Source: Adineta vaga
Lineage: Eukaryota > Rotifera
Length of the DNA: 64,000 nucleotides
Assembly (NCBI GenBank): GCA_021613535.1
Contig: CP075496.1
Location: forward strand, 10,416,001 to 10,480,000
Direction of reading: 5' to 3'
Position numbers and translations under genes: made by a program. Of this stretch, positions 12,956 through 25,752 are shown piece after piece. Below the pieces are notes generated by a model. That model made no database searches and was not told the DNA's origin. It was given only the letters and a program-made list of their open reading frames with translations. Position 1 is the stretch's first letter; every line of letters begins with the position of its first letter.

Positions 12956-15147
12956 CTAAACATGTGCTAAAGGCACTTGTTTTGTTGATGGCAGTGAATA
13001 TTTACTTCCATTGATTTTCGTATGTTTATAAGAATAATTGATTCCAAAATCATCACGTGTTCGTTGAGTTCCATAACGATGACGATGCTTTTTTGATTGA
13101 CGTTGTTCATTCGTATTGAGATTTCTTTGACAACATAGAAATCTTTTCCATGTAATGAATGTTTTTCGATTGAAATTTATCCATAAGCCAGTAACAATAC
13201 CAACGATTAATAAGAAAAAATATTTTAATAGATAGATTGTAAAACTTGGTCGAATCGCCCAAGATGAATAAGTTTCAGATGTTAAACGAGGACATTTATT
13301 ACAATGAAGATTATCTTCCCATATTGAACGATAACGTAATTCATAGAAGTAAATACCAATAACCTTAAAGGAAAAGAAAGGATCTTATTTCAATGAAAAG
13401 AAAACAGAAATAAACTTACAAATGTTGCTGGAACGGTATACAGAATAGAAAAAAGTCCAATTCGTACCATTAACTTTTCTAATTTACTTGTTTTACTTCG
13501 ATCTTGAGTTTTAATTACATTTCGTATACGCATAAGACTAATTAAACCAGCTAATAGAAATATTGTTCCTATGGTTAAAAATGATATCAATGGTAATAGA
13601 ACAAATCCACGTAACATCGAAGAATCTGTATGTCCAACATAACAAATACCACTAATTGGATCACCATCAATACCTTTTAATATTAATATAGCAACTGTTT
13701 GTAAACATGGTAATAGCCAAGCAATTAAATGATAATAAAGTGAATAATGTGCTATTGCTTCAGATGACCATTTGAAGCCTGCCGCAAGAAACCATGTTAA
13801 AGTTAATATAACCCACCAGATTGATGATGCCATACCAAAAAAGTAAGTTAAAACAAAGACAAAAGCACAATTCGATGGACCAGAAACACGAACAAGTTGA
13901 ATATAAGCTGAATCAATCTGAAGAAAGAATTTAATTTTGTTTTTTCTATAGTTAAACATCATCATTAAACAAAGCTTCTTACTTTACTATCAGAACGACA
14001 TGCAACATTTTCATGTCCAAGAACTAAACGTATTAAATAGCCGCATGAAACAAAGAAATAACATAGAGATAAAAATATAACTGGTCGTTGTGGATATTTA
14101 AATCTTGTCATATCAAGAAAAAATGTTAATAAAACAAATGTACATGAAACAGCACACATAATACTAAGAATTGTTAACCAAATATTCATGATTGAACTCG
14201 ATTGTGAATCAGAAAAATATGCTGAACGACATGGTGGTACACATTTTTTGACTGTTGAATGTTCATCTTCATCAATAAGATGATAACCAACTGATGTATT
14301 ACATTGACAACATGATTTCGATGGACGTAATGGAAGTCGTACGGATGATGAAGATTTAAGTTCATCTTTTTTTGGATCCATACAAATTGAATTTTCTTTA
14401 CCTGATGGATATTGTTCACATTTTAATGCATCCGGCCAAATAAAACCATAGCGAGTATAGAATGATTCACATGGCCGACGAACACGTTCACAAACCTAAA
14501 GAATATTGAATAAAAGATTTAACGTTTACAAAAAAAGAACGGAAAAATTACTTCTCGACATGGCGGAATTGAATCTGTATAATTAGCTAAACATAATGGC
14601 ATATAAATTGAACAAAGTAGAAAACGAAGTTCAGTTGAACATCCAACAGCAATTAAAGCTGTAAATTGATTGATCTAAATATTCCGAGAAAAACAACAAT
14701 AAAGTAAACTTCAGTGTAATCATCATCATCATCAGCAAAATACATTAATGAAACCTTTTTATGAACAATAGTAATAAAAACATATGTTTTATTGACATAG
14801 TTCTAATGATATCATAATAGACATTGTTTATTTGGACGATCTGTCATAAGGTCAACAGAATGTCAGAATATGATAGACAAGAAAAATAGTTTCTGTTTAC
14901 TCCCTAACTGTATTCATTCAACACTTGCTTATGCAAATTTCAAGTTGTTTGGTTCTTATCAACGATTACTCACCACAAGTGCTACATCTTTTTGATCTTG
15001 ATGATTGAATTTATTTGGAAGATAAGTTTGATTATATCCAATATTTTTGCATTCATAATATGTTATAGCTTGACATTGTCGTTGTTCACTTTTTATTCGA
15101 GATATTGTCATTAATAACAAAAGAAATAATTCAATAAAAGCAACCAT
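12956..15147 (-). CDS. FZD: Frizzled Wnt receptor, FZD5/8-like
   Basis: Seven-pass Wnt receptor at the plasma membrane. Five exons (about 15147-14974, 14674-14552, 14495-13983, 13917-13420, 13363-12956) give 571 residues. Start: ATG 15147, directly before a hydrophobic signal peptide (VAFIELFLLLLMTI). The cysteine-rich domain follows, with CQAITYYECKNIGYNQTYLP, STELRFLLCSIYMPLC and IPPCREVCERVRRPC. Seven membrane segments follow from about residue 245. FKWSSEAIAHYSLYYHL, the IDGDPISGICYVG loop and SKLEKLMVRIG resemble the FZD5/8 group. The cytoplasmic KTxxxW motif that recruits Dishevelled is present (KTFITW). The tail ends QVPLAHV; I see no standard PDZ ligand. No lesion was found, and the reading length is an exact multiple of three. 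Confidence 0.93.
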
Positions 15148-15182
15148 GATGATCACTTATGATTTGACGTATAATAGACGAT

Positions 15183-15203
15183 TATATATATATATATATA
15201 TAT
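15183..15203. repeat. TA dinucleotide tract
   Basis: About ten TA units just upstream of the Frizzled start, so it may overlap its core promoter; no other evidence. Confidence 0.85.
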
Positions 15204-16749
15204 GCGAGACAATAATCTAAATCAGAGAAAGAAAGACAGACAAGAGAATATTCTTTACTGTGACAATTGGATATATCTGTATCTAATTTGACAGATAGAA
15301 AAGAAAGTACACCGTAAAATGAACATGGGAACGGAAATCACGGCGACAGTTCGAATAGAAATAATCAAGAAATTGTATGAATATATTGTGACAGACTGAC
15401 ATCGACTAAGAACTATCCATTTATATATTCACAAAATTCTAGCTTGAACATTTGTTTCGAAGGACATGCAGATCTCATTAATAGCTACTGAAATAATCAC
15501 TATAATAGAGATAACAAATTCCTCAATGTCTGCTTTATGTATCTGTACATGAATAATTATCTTCTCTATCTTCTCCCTCGTGTTAAGATCAATGACGATA
15601 TTAGAAGCATCCACACACACACACACGAGTACATCTACTAAAATGGCATCGGCAGTAATGTTAACATCATACAACTGGGTAGGGAAAATAGAACGAGAAA
15701 TTAGCATAGAAAGAAGAAGAAGAAGAAAAAGGAAAGAAAAGAAATCAAAATAACAGAAAGATATCCTTTTAGGTTTACTGAAAACCATATAGATATTGAT
15801 CGGGAGAAACAAAATAATTCAATCTATTTCCTATCAGAAGCGATGTATCGAACTTAATTAGATGTAAAATAAGGTTTTGACTGACAAGTCGTTGTTATAT
15901 AAAACGTTGAAGCAAACAAAAGAGCTCAACATGCAATAGGACACAAAAAAAAGAAAAGAAAGAAGGAAAGGAAGGAGGAAAAACGAAGATTGACTCCCTC
16001 CGACCCAACAGTCCGATTTAGCTATTCATCTGTTAAAAACAGCAGTAACCGAGAGCCGTAGAAAGATCGAAGTTATGTAATCAACAAAAAGAAAAGGGTG
16101 ATGACGATGTGCGCATTCATTTGATGTATCAAAGGAGGTCAGAGGACGTGCGATCGCGCAACACACATACAAAAGAAGAAGAAAAGAAATGAACAGTAAT
16201 GTTCATACACGCGCGAAGTCGATACAATATAAACACAATTATGAAAAAGAAAAGAAAAGGAAAGAAAAAAAATCAAGGAAAAAAATTAATTTTTTATTTT
16301 GCAACAAAAAAAAAGCGAGAAGAGAAAATGAAGTGATTAGAAGACCCTTGTTTCTATTCATTGATGATATTCGATCTTGTTGTTATAAGATGAAACATTA
16401 AATATACTTTATATATATATATGTATATATTAACAACCTTGTCCTTTGAAAATGAATGAGTATCGTTTTCTCAGAGAAACGAAAAAAGAAACTCTATTAG
16501 ATGTAATATCCAATCGTTGAAATATTTTCAAAGGCTCAGAAATCTGTTATATTGGGCCTATTTGAACAAAATGAATAAAGAAACTCGTGCAATCGACGTA
16601 TATACACACGCATGAACATCATATTACAATATCGATCAATCTACCTACATATATCACACACTCATATACATATATTCATTTCGTTAGTGATCAAAGTTCT
16701 TCGTTTCTCGCGCTCTCTCAATGTCTTGTCCGTCCAGCTCATTTATATG

Positions 16750-16769
16750 TACACGCATATATGCGTGTA
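16750..16769. repeat. Perfect 20-bp palindrome
   Basis: TACACGCATATATGCGTGTA reads identically on both strands, centred on ATAT, and is followed by a TA tract. It could be a dimeric binding site, or could have arisen from alternating purine-pyrimidine repeat DNA. Confidence 0.7.
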
Positions 16770-18759
16770 TATATATATAGATTGGACTCATCATTTACCT
16801 CAGCAATTAGGCGTGAAAGTGAAGCAAAAAAATGAAAGAAAGAAGGGTTTGATAGTGGTCAAGTTTTTCTTACTTTCTTTTATGTATATACCTGTATACA
16901 TATATATGAAGTAAAGATTGTCATTTAATAGACGTTGTGTATAAGAAAAAGAAAGAAAAAAAGTGAATGAATAGATGATCTTTACATTCGTTGTTTCGAT
17001 TAACATAAGACGACTGTATTCTTTTTCTCCTCATGTAATTCGATCGTATTCTTAGTTGATGAAGTTTATAAGCAAACCTGAGGTGACGATTAAGATGATT
17101 GAAAAAAATCCGAAGAGAGAACCATGGACAACAACAGCAAGCGGTCTCAGTTTGTAGAAAGATGACAAGTGATAATGCTTAAACTCAGAACAATTGAATA
17201 TATTGAAAAAGAGAGAGAGTAAGGAAGAGTATTGATCGTAGTGGTACTTATTTAGATGACCGCAAGAGCTACTCATCCTAATGGACGGGCTACCTACCAT
17301 CAATCAAGATATACATCTAATGTTTCCTGTGCTTTCGTGTAGCACGAGAATGAGTCCACTTAATGGTCAGAGAAAGAAAGAAAATCGTGTGTTCTGTCTT
17401 TCACCTGAGTGTAGATGTATATGTACATACACACCCACACACACACACACGCAAACTAAGAAAAGAGAAGAGGATTAGCGAGTTGATTGTTGTTGAGACC
17501 GAAATCTTTTACATGTTGATGTGAAGAGAATTATTGATTGATTAAAAGAAGAAATTTGTTTTGTGTTATAAAGCTAGGTTTGTTCATTATTAGTATAATT
17601 CGTCGTTTTCGTTTCATTGTTAAGCACTTCAACAATATAATCCTTCACCGTTTTTCTTACTGTGTATAGAATCTGAACAAATCGTATCGCTAAAAAAGAA
17701 GAAGAAATGAGAGTCACTTGATGTTCAAGTGGAACAATTAGATTTGACGCGAAATGAATCGTTTGATTCGTCATCATCATCTTCGACTTTGCTCAAAACT
17801 GAAATCGAGAAAAAAAATCAATTATTTTCAAAGAAAATAAACGAAATCAACTATATGATGAATGAAAAGAATTCATCACTTTCAAGTATTCCTCTGGCAT
17901 TACTACCATCTCCACGTGAGAATTCAGTAAAAAAGGAAAAAAAAATTTAATTTTATTCACATACAATATTTGATAGTCGACTGAATTTTTGAACTTTACT
18001 TGATCTTTAACAACGAGAATTCTTCAGATCAGCATTCGTTGTTGAAAATAATGACAAGATTTTCATCGTTATATATGAAGAGTATTGCTCTTTTTTTTAT
18101 AAAGAGCAATCGAAATCGAAGACTAAACGAGTCATTACATGATAATATCTTCTAATTAGTATATTACTTAGAGCTGAACGAATATAGACTTTGACGAGTA
18201 CAAGTACTATTACTTTTAAAACATATGTCGAGGTTGTCTAAGTTGTCACTATCGAATGTACATCGTTGTTTATTGAATATGAGAACGAAGAATGAATGGC
18301 TTTATCTATTTGTCTCATCTTCGAAGGACAAAAGTGCGTATCTATATGGCAGTTTTTGAATGGAAAAAGAAAGATTTTATCGAAACTTTTCAAGTAATCG
18401 AATCGTCTGGTTTAGTACTATTACTTTGATTTTTTATTTCTCCATGTTTTCTTTTTATTGAGTGATTTATTTACCTATATTATATATAATTTTGATCAAG
18501 AACACGGTTTCTTTCAAAGACTATCATTGATTGATCAAATTATCAAAGATAATTGTTCGAATCCTCTCCATGATTTTTTTAGGAATGGATGAACAATATC
18601 TACTCGACTCTCTAATCAAAATCACAACGTATAGTTTGACTCATTGATTACAATTCATGTTTAATCAATCGATTGAAACTGATTTTACTGTATACAAGAA
18701 ATGAATAGATTAAAATACGATTATTTTTTCTGTTGTCCTCGATTTTGTCTAATGCCTCG

Positions 18760-19786
18760 ATGAAGATAACAAAGCAGATATATGCACATGTAACTATGTA
18801 TAGAATAACGAAAAATTCAAATCATAATTTAATTTCCTCGATGAATTCTGATCGATCGTCTACTGTTCCATCTTCATTGTCTATAACCTTAGAACGACAA
18901 AATCCTAGCAGCACAAATCAATTAAATTCTTCTCAAGCAAAAACTTTCAAATCTCCCATCAATCAATTCTATTGTAATATATGTTTTTGTCCATTAATGA
19001 CACCACAAAATATTAATCGAGCAAGTTTTGTTACTAGTTGTGGTCATTTCTATTGCGAGCAATGTGCTCAAACAAGTAAATGAAGAAAATTTTGACTAGA
19101 TTTACTTCCAATAAAAATTATAATTGATTAAAGATTTTCAAGGTTTAATGCCGACATGTAAAATTTGTCAATGTTCTTCTACGAATTTAACTTGTATGGA
19201 TTTACGGAAGGTTGGTTTCATAAAGAAATATTTCTTGATGATTAATTTATGAAATTGAATAGAAACAAAATGATGATGTAGATGTTATGATTTCATCAAA
19301 TAGTCGTGCTCGAAAATGGTTTGAAGATCAAGCACGACAACGAACTATTGAACAAATGATTGCAACATTAAATCAAGTATTCAAATGTTAATATTGTCCA
19401 TTTAATTAGAACGTTTTCTTCTTTCTAGCGTAATACATTTCTTCAAAAACAAAATGAACTTTGTAGTAAAACAATTCTTCGACAAGTTGTTCATATAAAA
19501 CTAGATTTTTAAGTATTTTAAATTGTCTTTATTTCTAGGCTGATGCAGTTCAACAACAATTACCATTTGATAAACTCGCTCCATTTGGAAATAAAATGAT
19601 TCAGTAAGAAGAGTATAGACAGATTGAAAGAAAGATTTTATCTCTTCAACTTATAGAGAAACCAAACAAGCATCAGAACTTTTATATAAATTATTGACAG
19701 GACTTAGTCAATCAAAAACTCGATTGACATCGCAACAGCAATTATTTTGTCAACAAGTAGTCGAACGAGTTAGTCGAATCTGTTGA
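18760..19786 (+). CDS. RING-finger protein of the RNF212/Zip3 meiotic family
   Basis: Six exons (18760-19075, 19143-19210, 19263-19376, 19429-19485, 19539-19603, 19657-19786) give 249 residues with consistent phases. A RING begins near residue 77: CNICFCPL, then FVTSCGHFYCEQC, then CKIC. This spacing and the TSCGHxYC core are typical of RNF212/Zip3 proteins, SUMO or ubiquitin E3 ligases that mark crossover sites on meiotic chromosomes. After the RING comes a helical, Gln/Arg-rich stretch (ARKWFEDQARQRTIEQMI) likely to form a coiled coil, as in the family, then a Gln-rich tail. The in-frame ATG at 18841 would trim a low-complexity Ser/Thr-rich leader and is an alternative start. HEI10/CCNB1IP1 is a less likely relative, since its RING is more degenerate. 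AATAAA follows 11 nt after the stop. Confidence 0.72.
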
Positions 19787-20493
19787 TTACAACAATAATA
19801 AAATACAGTATTTTCTTTTAGATGAAATCAAATTCAAAATAGTGATCTTCGTTCTGTTGTATCGATAGAAATCTTTTTTTTGGAATTATTGATAGAAATA
19901 TAACACACTGATTAGATTTGTTACTAAATAGTTCGTTTTTTTTCTCTCCAAATGTCGCTGGCAAAGTTTGTAATACATCAAATATTCATTCAGATAAGCC
20001 AATTATTAGGAAATTTAGTGCCTTAAATAAAAATTATTTTCATTTAATCTCTCTGTCTGTTCGGGATTTGTTTTCTTTTTTCTTTGATGATAATGAGAAG
20101 ATTTATAATAGAAGTAGGGAAATAATAGGAGAAAACCAACAACATCAGACAACAAGAAAAAAAAGAAACTGAACAAACGTACATGTATGTATGCGTTCTA
20201 CAGATACTCACCAGCGTTATTTTTTCGCGACGCGCAATTGAACTAGACAACAAAAAGAAGAAAAAAAATGATACTGCATACACACATTGATACTTTTTAA
20301 AAGCTTTGAGAGACAAAGAGAATGGTTTGCACGCGCATGATGTAAATGATGAATAGTTTGAGTTATAATAATAATAATAATAATAATAATAGTAAAAACG
20401 TACGTTAGGAAGAGACAAGAAAGAAAAAAAAATGATATATAATATATACACATGGCCCAAACGAGAGATAAACTTTTTTAGTTAATTCAAGTT
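19787..20493. other. Intergenic between convergent genes, about 0.7 kb
   Basis: 3' flanks of the RING gene and of GIGYF. Contains an AATAAA at 19797-19802 and an ATA trinucleotide tract at 20365-20391. No gene seen. Confidence 0.5.
20365..20391. repeat. ATA/AAT trinucleotide microsatellite
   Basis: About nine tandem AAT units in the 3' flank of the GIGYF gene. Confidence 0.9.
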
Positions 20494-23400
20494 TTACATT
20501 GGTACTCTATCAATATCATCTCGTTGTTCTGGTCGATTATTAACCATAAAACCAAGTTGTTTAACATCGATTTTTTGACCTTTCATTTTCTTCGCTTTTT
20601 TCTTTTGTCCATTACTTGCTGCTAATTGAAAACCTTCATCACCACCATGACCAGAATTGGCATTGGATGAAGTGGGTGCCATTGCTAATTCATTCAAATG
20701 ATCATTATCAATTTCAGGCTAAAGAAAAAACCAAATATCAAATTAGTTCATAGAAATCTTCATAAATCATATCACATACTCCTGCATTAGCCAGTTGTTT
20801 ACGTTTAGTTATGAAATCTTTTGCAAATTCTTTTGACTTAATAACTGAACCAATATATGGTTGAACATATTCGACAATTTCTTCAGCATCATCGATATCT
20901 TTCAATAATTGAACAAGAGTTGGGACTAAAAACGTATGAGAAACATTGAAAATGTGGATGATGAATAGTATTTGATTTACCATCAATAGCTTGTAAATTA
21001 TCTTTGAATTGCGTTTGTGCCCACTTCGAAAGAGCATCCTGCGTACGACTTGTTGTGAATAAAGTTTTTACTTCACGTTCACTTTTTGATAATTCAACAG
21101 TTGATGAAGTGGACTTTATTGTTGATGGAGCTGCAGATGTTTTTAATTCAGTCCATGGTGTTCTAAATAAATCAATCAAAATAATTCAGATTAATTTTTG
21201 TATCGATTTTAATACATACGATGATTTATTGCCAGTAGTAGCAGTCGATTGTTTAGGTTTCGATGAAGTTTGTTGGGTATCATTCCAAAAAACTGACGAT
21301 GATGATGATTGTGGAGATGAAGTTGAATGTTGAAAGATTCCACCCCATGCTGGTGTTGATTGACCAGATGATGTTTGTTGTGTTTGTAGTTGTTGAGGTG
21401 GTGCTACTTTGACTTCACTCTAGAATGAGATTCATTTTTATTCAAAGAATGCAAACAAAATCTTTTGATATACTTGAGTTTGTTGTTGTTGTTGTTGCTG
21501 TTGTTTTTGAATATCTTGAAGTGATGTATTTTGCACATTCGTTGTTGAATTCCATGGTGTGGAAGCTTGACTTGTTGATGATCGAGATTTTGGCTAAATA
21601 GAAGACAGGAAAAATTATTGCAAAAATTTGTTTTTTCCAAATAAACTAATTCAATATTAAACCAATGATAGAAATAGAACCCATGCAAAATACAAAACAC
21701 GGCACAACATACATGAATATTTAAAAGAGAAAGTACCGCATTTGTTGCCTGTTGATTGTAAGATGTAATAGGTGATTCAGGTACTGGATTGTCATTTGTT
21801 TCATTATCAGATGAAATATGACTTGATGTTGGTGCAGCCACATTATTACCAGCGAATAATGTTCGAGCCCATGAACCAGGTTTATTATTATTAGATGATG
21901 ATGTATTCGAATTATTTGAAGGTTCAGATTTCGCCTAATCAAATCAAGTAAATTATTATAAACTATATTTTTTACTTTTGAAAACTATCATTTTTTTGGA
22001 CATAGTTATTATGAAAAAGTAGTCCATTGAATTTCTAGAATCATTCCTATCTACGAAAACTATGAACATACAAGTTGTTGAGCAGCCATAACTGCTTCTC
22101 GAGTACGTCGCTCTTGTTCTTGTTCTTGTTTTTGTATTTCAGCAAAATTTAATGGTTGATTTTGATCATTACTCTGTGATGTATGACGAGCCCAATTTGC
22201 TGCTTCTGGTAATTTAAACGTTTGTAGCTGTTGAGGTGATGGTTGAGATTGTTCTCGAAGTTGTTGTTGTTGATAACGACGAACATTTTCTGCTCTAAGA
22301 AATACATGAAAGAAAAGTATATTTTATCCGTTAGAAAAATCTTAAACTGTTTCTTTACTTTTGTGATTCAATTTTTGCTAGTTGTTCTTTTTGATATTGA
22401 AGAGATTGTTGAAAAGCTAAAAATGGATCAACTTCAACTTTAGATTGTGGTTTAGCTTGTTGTTGTTGTTGTTGTTGTTGTTGTTGCTGCTGTTTTTTCT
22501 GATCCATTGTCTTGGCCATTTCTTTCATTTGATCCAATATTTGTTTATTTGCTGCAGATGCTTCTTTTTTCTTGCGTATTTCTTCTGCAAGTTTTTGTTG
22601 TTGTTCTAGTTGACGTCGTTCATCTTCTTCACGTTGTAATCGTATTTGCTCAGCTTGTTGGGCTAATTGTAAACGTTCAATTTCAATTTCACGACGTTGT
22701 TGATCAAGACGACGTTGTTCCTCAACTTTCTCTTGTTGCTGTTGTCCATGACTTTGCATAGCTTGAGCGAGACGTGTCATAATATCATCTGGTTTTTGTG
22801 ATTGGGAATTCGAAACATTTGCTCCAAAGAGTGATGATGTATTCAGTTGAGATGGTAAATGGTGAAATGAACGTTGAACATCGTCAAGTAATGGTTGTTG
22901 TTGTTGTTGATTAGTTGCAGATATACTTCGTTGTAATTGTGGTTGTTGTTGATAGACTACTGCAGGATCATTGACAAGATTGGGTGCAAAGAGAGATGAT
23001 GACGATTGTGAGTGCTGTTGTTGAGAACTAAAATATGTTTGTAATTGAGGATTGATCATTGATGGAGATACAGCTGGTTTGTGATCAGTTGTTGATAAGG
23101 GCACTGATGTTTGTCTATAGAAATCGAAATTGAAAGATTTATTGGTCGCAAATACCAATGGAAAATGAATAGAATAATTTCACTTCAAGTATTTTCTCCT
23201 AATGACACACGATTGTGTTTATCTGTCTACTTCAATAGTAAATGAAAACAACACTCAAATAAAGAATAGTTATTAGAATACTAAGAATATCGTGAAAATA
23301 TACCTATTAAATAACATTGAATGTTGTATATTTTGTCTGGATTGTTGCGATAAGAAATCATCAATATAAGTATTATTAGTAGCTGATGGTGCTACATATG

Positions 23401-25752
23401 TTAATGGATTAAATTTCTGTGGTTCAGGCACAATAGGTTGTTGTACTGGTGGTGGAAGTGATGGAACATCAGTACGAAACGGTAAACGACCTAATTCTTT
23501 TGTTAATTGTTGAATAGTGGAAAATTGAGTTTCACCCAAACGTTTCACAGGCAAAAGAATAGTAAAATATCCAGCTTCAAACCAACGTTCCATATCAGCT
23601 GAAGAAAATGGACCTTGAACCATATTTTGTGGATCTTTATAAAACCATTGTTTATCATCAATAATCACGGACGGTGGCTGTGTGACTCGTTGTGATGGAA
23701 TAATTGGTACAGCTGGTGGAGTTGGATGACTAGATATTGGTGGAGAATAATCATGATCCTAGAAAAGAAAAAGATTTCATTAGTAGAATTCAAATTTATA
23801 GAACAAATATGATATACTTCAGCAAGGGTTGCTTCCACAACAGTTGTAGCTACATCACTCGGTTGAAATTCATCATCCCAATTTGGCATAGTCTGTTGTA
23901 CTGGTGGTGTTGGTTTCAGTACTAAGATATTTCAAGAAAATGTGTTATGGAATGAGAAAGAAAACAAAGTGATTTCTTACCATTTGCTCCAGATAGAGTT
24001 GGGATATTAACAGCAGCTGTATCTGATTGTGGTGGTGTTACTTTACCTGACTTTTTATCTTCTTGTTGTTTGGACGAAGTCTACAGATAAGAATGAGACG
24101 TTACAAGTCATACGCAATTTTAACACTTACAATATTGCTACGTCCTGTTAACGTTTCATCATTGGAAGTTTGTGTTTGTAATTTATTTTGCACATTATTA
24201 TTCTCTTTATTCTGTCGTAGTGATGATGATCCTGTAAATGTTCCATCTTGTTCAAATGTTGCATTATTCATTTGATTATCACCATCATTACTATCATCCA
24301 TCCATTCGGGCATTCCTAAAGAAAAATGTATGCCCATGATATTAAGTTTGTTTTTTGTTGAAAAGCAAAATTAAACTTACGATCTCGTTTTGGTAAAGGA
24401 CGACGTGTATTTAAATCACGATCTGACAACGTAGCATTTGAACGCCATCCACCGCGTTGCTGATTCGATTCATAACTATTTGATGGACCTAATAGATATA
24501 TTTTTGAAAAGACATATGTGTTATTAATCTCATTTAAACTATTATTGCTTGTATATACCAGGTCGTTCATCACTATGACTCCATTTTTCATTCGATTTAG
24601 TTCGATGTTCTATTGATCCGCCACCACTAGTACCTCCTCCTCGTCTTGTTTGTCCACCTCGAGATGTCCAAGATGATGAACCATTGGGAGCTGCTGTCGG
24701 TGGATCTTCATTTTGATCATTATTTCCATCGTCCTCATCGCCACGTGATCGACGCCATCCATCCGATGTCTGACGTGTACCCCCTCCGCCACCACGACGA
24801 AATGATTGTTCACTAAAACATTTATCATATTTTAATATTTGAATTCAATAGATTTTCTGTTTTGTCAAATCAAAAACGTACCGATCATCATAAGATCGCA
24901 CTCGATTTCCAAAAGCTCCACCACCACGTGAATGATGACCACCTCGAGAAGACCACGATGATGATGATGATGCCGCTGCATCATCACCACCACCACCGCT
25001 AGTAACTCCTCCATTTTCTCCATTATCTTCCGTATTATTATTTCCACGATTCGATCCGAAAGTATTATCACGTCCTCCTGTAGAAAAATAGAGTTTTCCA
25101 ATATTGAAACTCTTTCTACGATTATTTTTTGATCATTACCTCTGCCTCTCGATCCTCCACGTCCATTAGACATTAGTCCTCCACCTCGACTATTGCGTGA
25201 ATCATGCTGTTGCTGCTGTTGTGATTGTTGAGTATTACTTCCACCACGACCAGCACCACCCCCCGGTGTTCGACCAGAAATATAACTTGACAATGAATTC
25301 ATTTTAACCTAATTTTCAGAGACGATTTTTGTAAATTCAAAATCGATTTTTCTTTCTCTCTTACCGTTTCTTCTGTTGATGGTGTTGTTAAAGTCAATGG
25401 CTCGATAATATTCGGTCGAAAAATACTTTCTATATCTTTCAAATTTTCCAAAATTTCATTTCGAACATCTTCAGCTAAACGTTCCGTAACATTGGCACGT
25501 AGTGCTAAGATTTCATCTTTAGAATAACGATATTTTGTTGCAGCAAATTTAAAAATATTTCCACTACCACTACCACCTGATGCAGGCATTGGTGTTGTTG
25601 ATTCAGGTGTTGATAATGCTCGAAGCCTATGCAATTGAAGATGAGAAAAAAAAATGAATTTCAACTAACGTATGAAATAAATCTGATGCAAACCATTCTG
25701 GTCCAAAATTTAATGGTTGCGTAGCATGTTGAGCGACAGTAGTTGAACTCAT
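20494..25752 (-). CDS. GIGYF: GIGYF, GYF-domain translational repressor scaffold
   Basis: Cytoplasmic scaffold that binds 4EHP and represses translation of selected mRNAs. Eighteen exons run from 25752-25670 to 20718-20494; the joined length is an exact multiple of three (1321 residues). In order: LNFGPEWF at the start; a YxYx4L-type 4EHP-binding motif at about residues 60-68 (YRYSKDEIL); an Arg/Gly-rich region; GMPEWMDD; the GYF domain (WFYKDPQNMVQGPFSSADM then WFEAGYF) encoded near 23660-23450; a long Gln-rich charged coiled coil with a Gln run at 22461-22492; LPEAANWA and LNFAEIQK; and a C-terminal helical module (LSKWAQTQF, VEYVQPYIGSVIKSKEFAKDF) ending with LGFMV. Each block matches GIGYF1/2 in the same order. 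Invertebrates have a single gene, so I do not choose between 1 and 2. No frameshift was seen across 18 exons. Confidence 0.92.
22461..22492 (-). repeat. CAA/CAG run encoding polyglutamine in GIGYF
   Basis: About ten Gln codons in a row, mainly CAA, inside the coiled-coil exon of GIGYF; likely length-polymorphic. Confidence 0.85.

Larger units (their letters stand above)
15148..18759. other. Intergenic, about 3.6 kb, repeat-rich
   Basis: The divergent upstream region of Frizzled (-) and the RING gene (+). Holds a TA tract (15183-15203), CA runs near 15610 and 17435, AG-rich tracts near 15940-15990 and 16240-16330, a 20-bp perfect palindrome at 16750-16769 and TA tracts near 16410. Short frames here are low complexity and I call none of them genes. 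Confidence 0.55.

Noticed and set aside
15429-15812. 127-codon - strand frame upstream of Frizzled
   Set aside because: Contains repeat-derived Val/Cys and Leu runs, no start context or homology, and no splice link to Frizzled.
16587-16914. Overlapping frames rich in Tyr, Ile and His
   Set aside because: They translate TA and CA repeat DNA in several frames at once.
18552-18562. GTTCGAATCC resembling a tRNA T-arm (B box)
   Set aside because: No matching A box, acceptor stem or anticodon arm in the preceding 70 nt.
20044-20460. 138-codon frame on the - strand beyond the GIGYF stop
   Set aside because: Translates microsatellites (Tyr run from ATA repeats) and Phe/Ser low complexity; the GIGYF stop at 20494 precedes it.
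22507-22761. 84-codon + strand frame rich in Val and Leu
   Set aside because: It is the antisense of the Gln-rich GIGYF coiled-coil exon.
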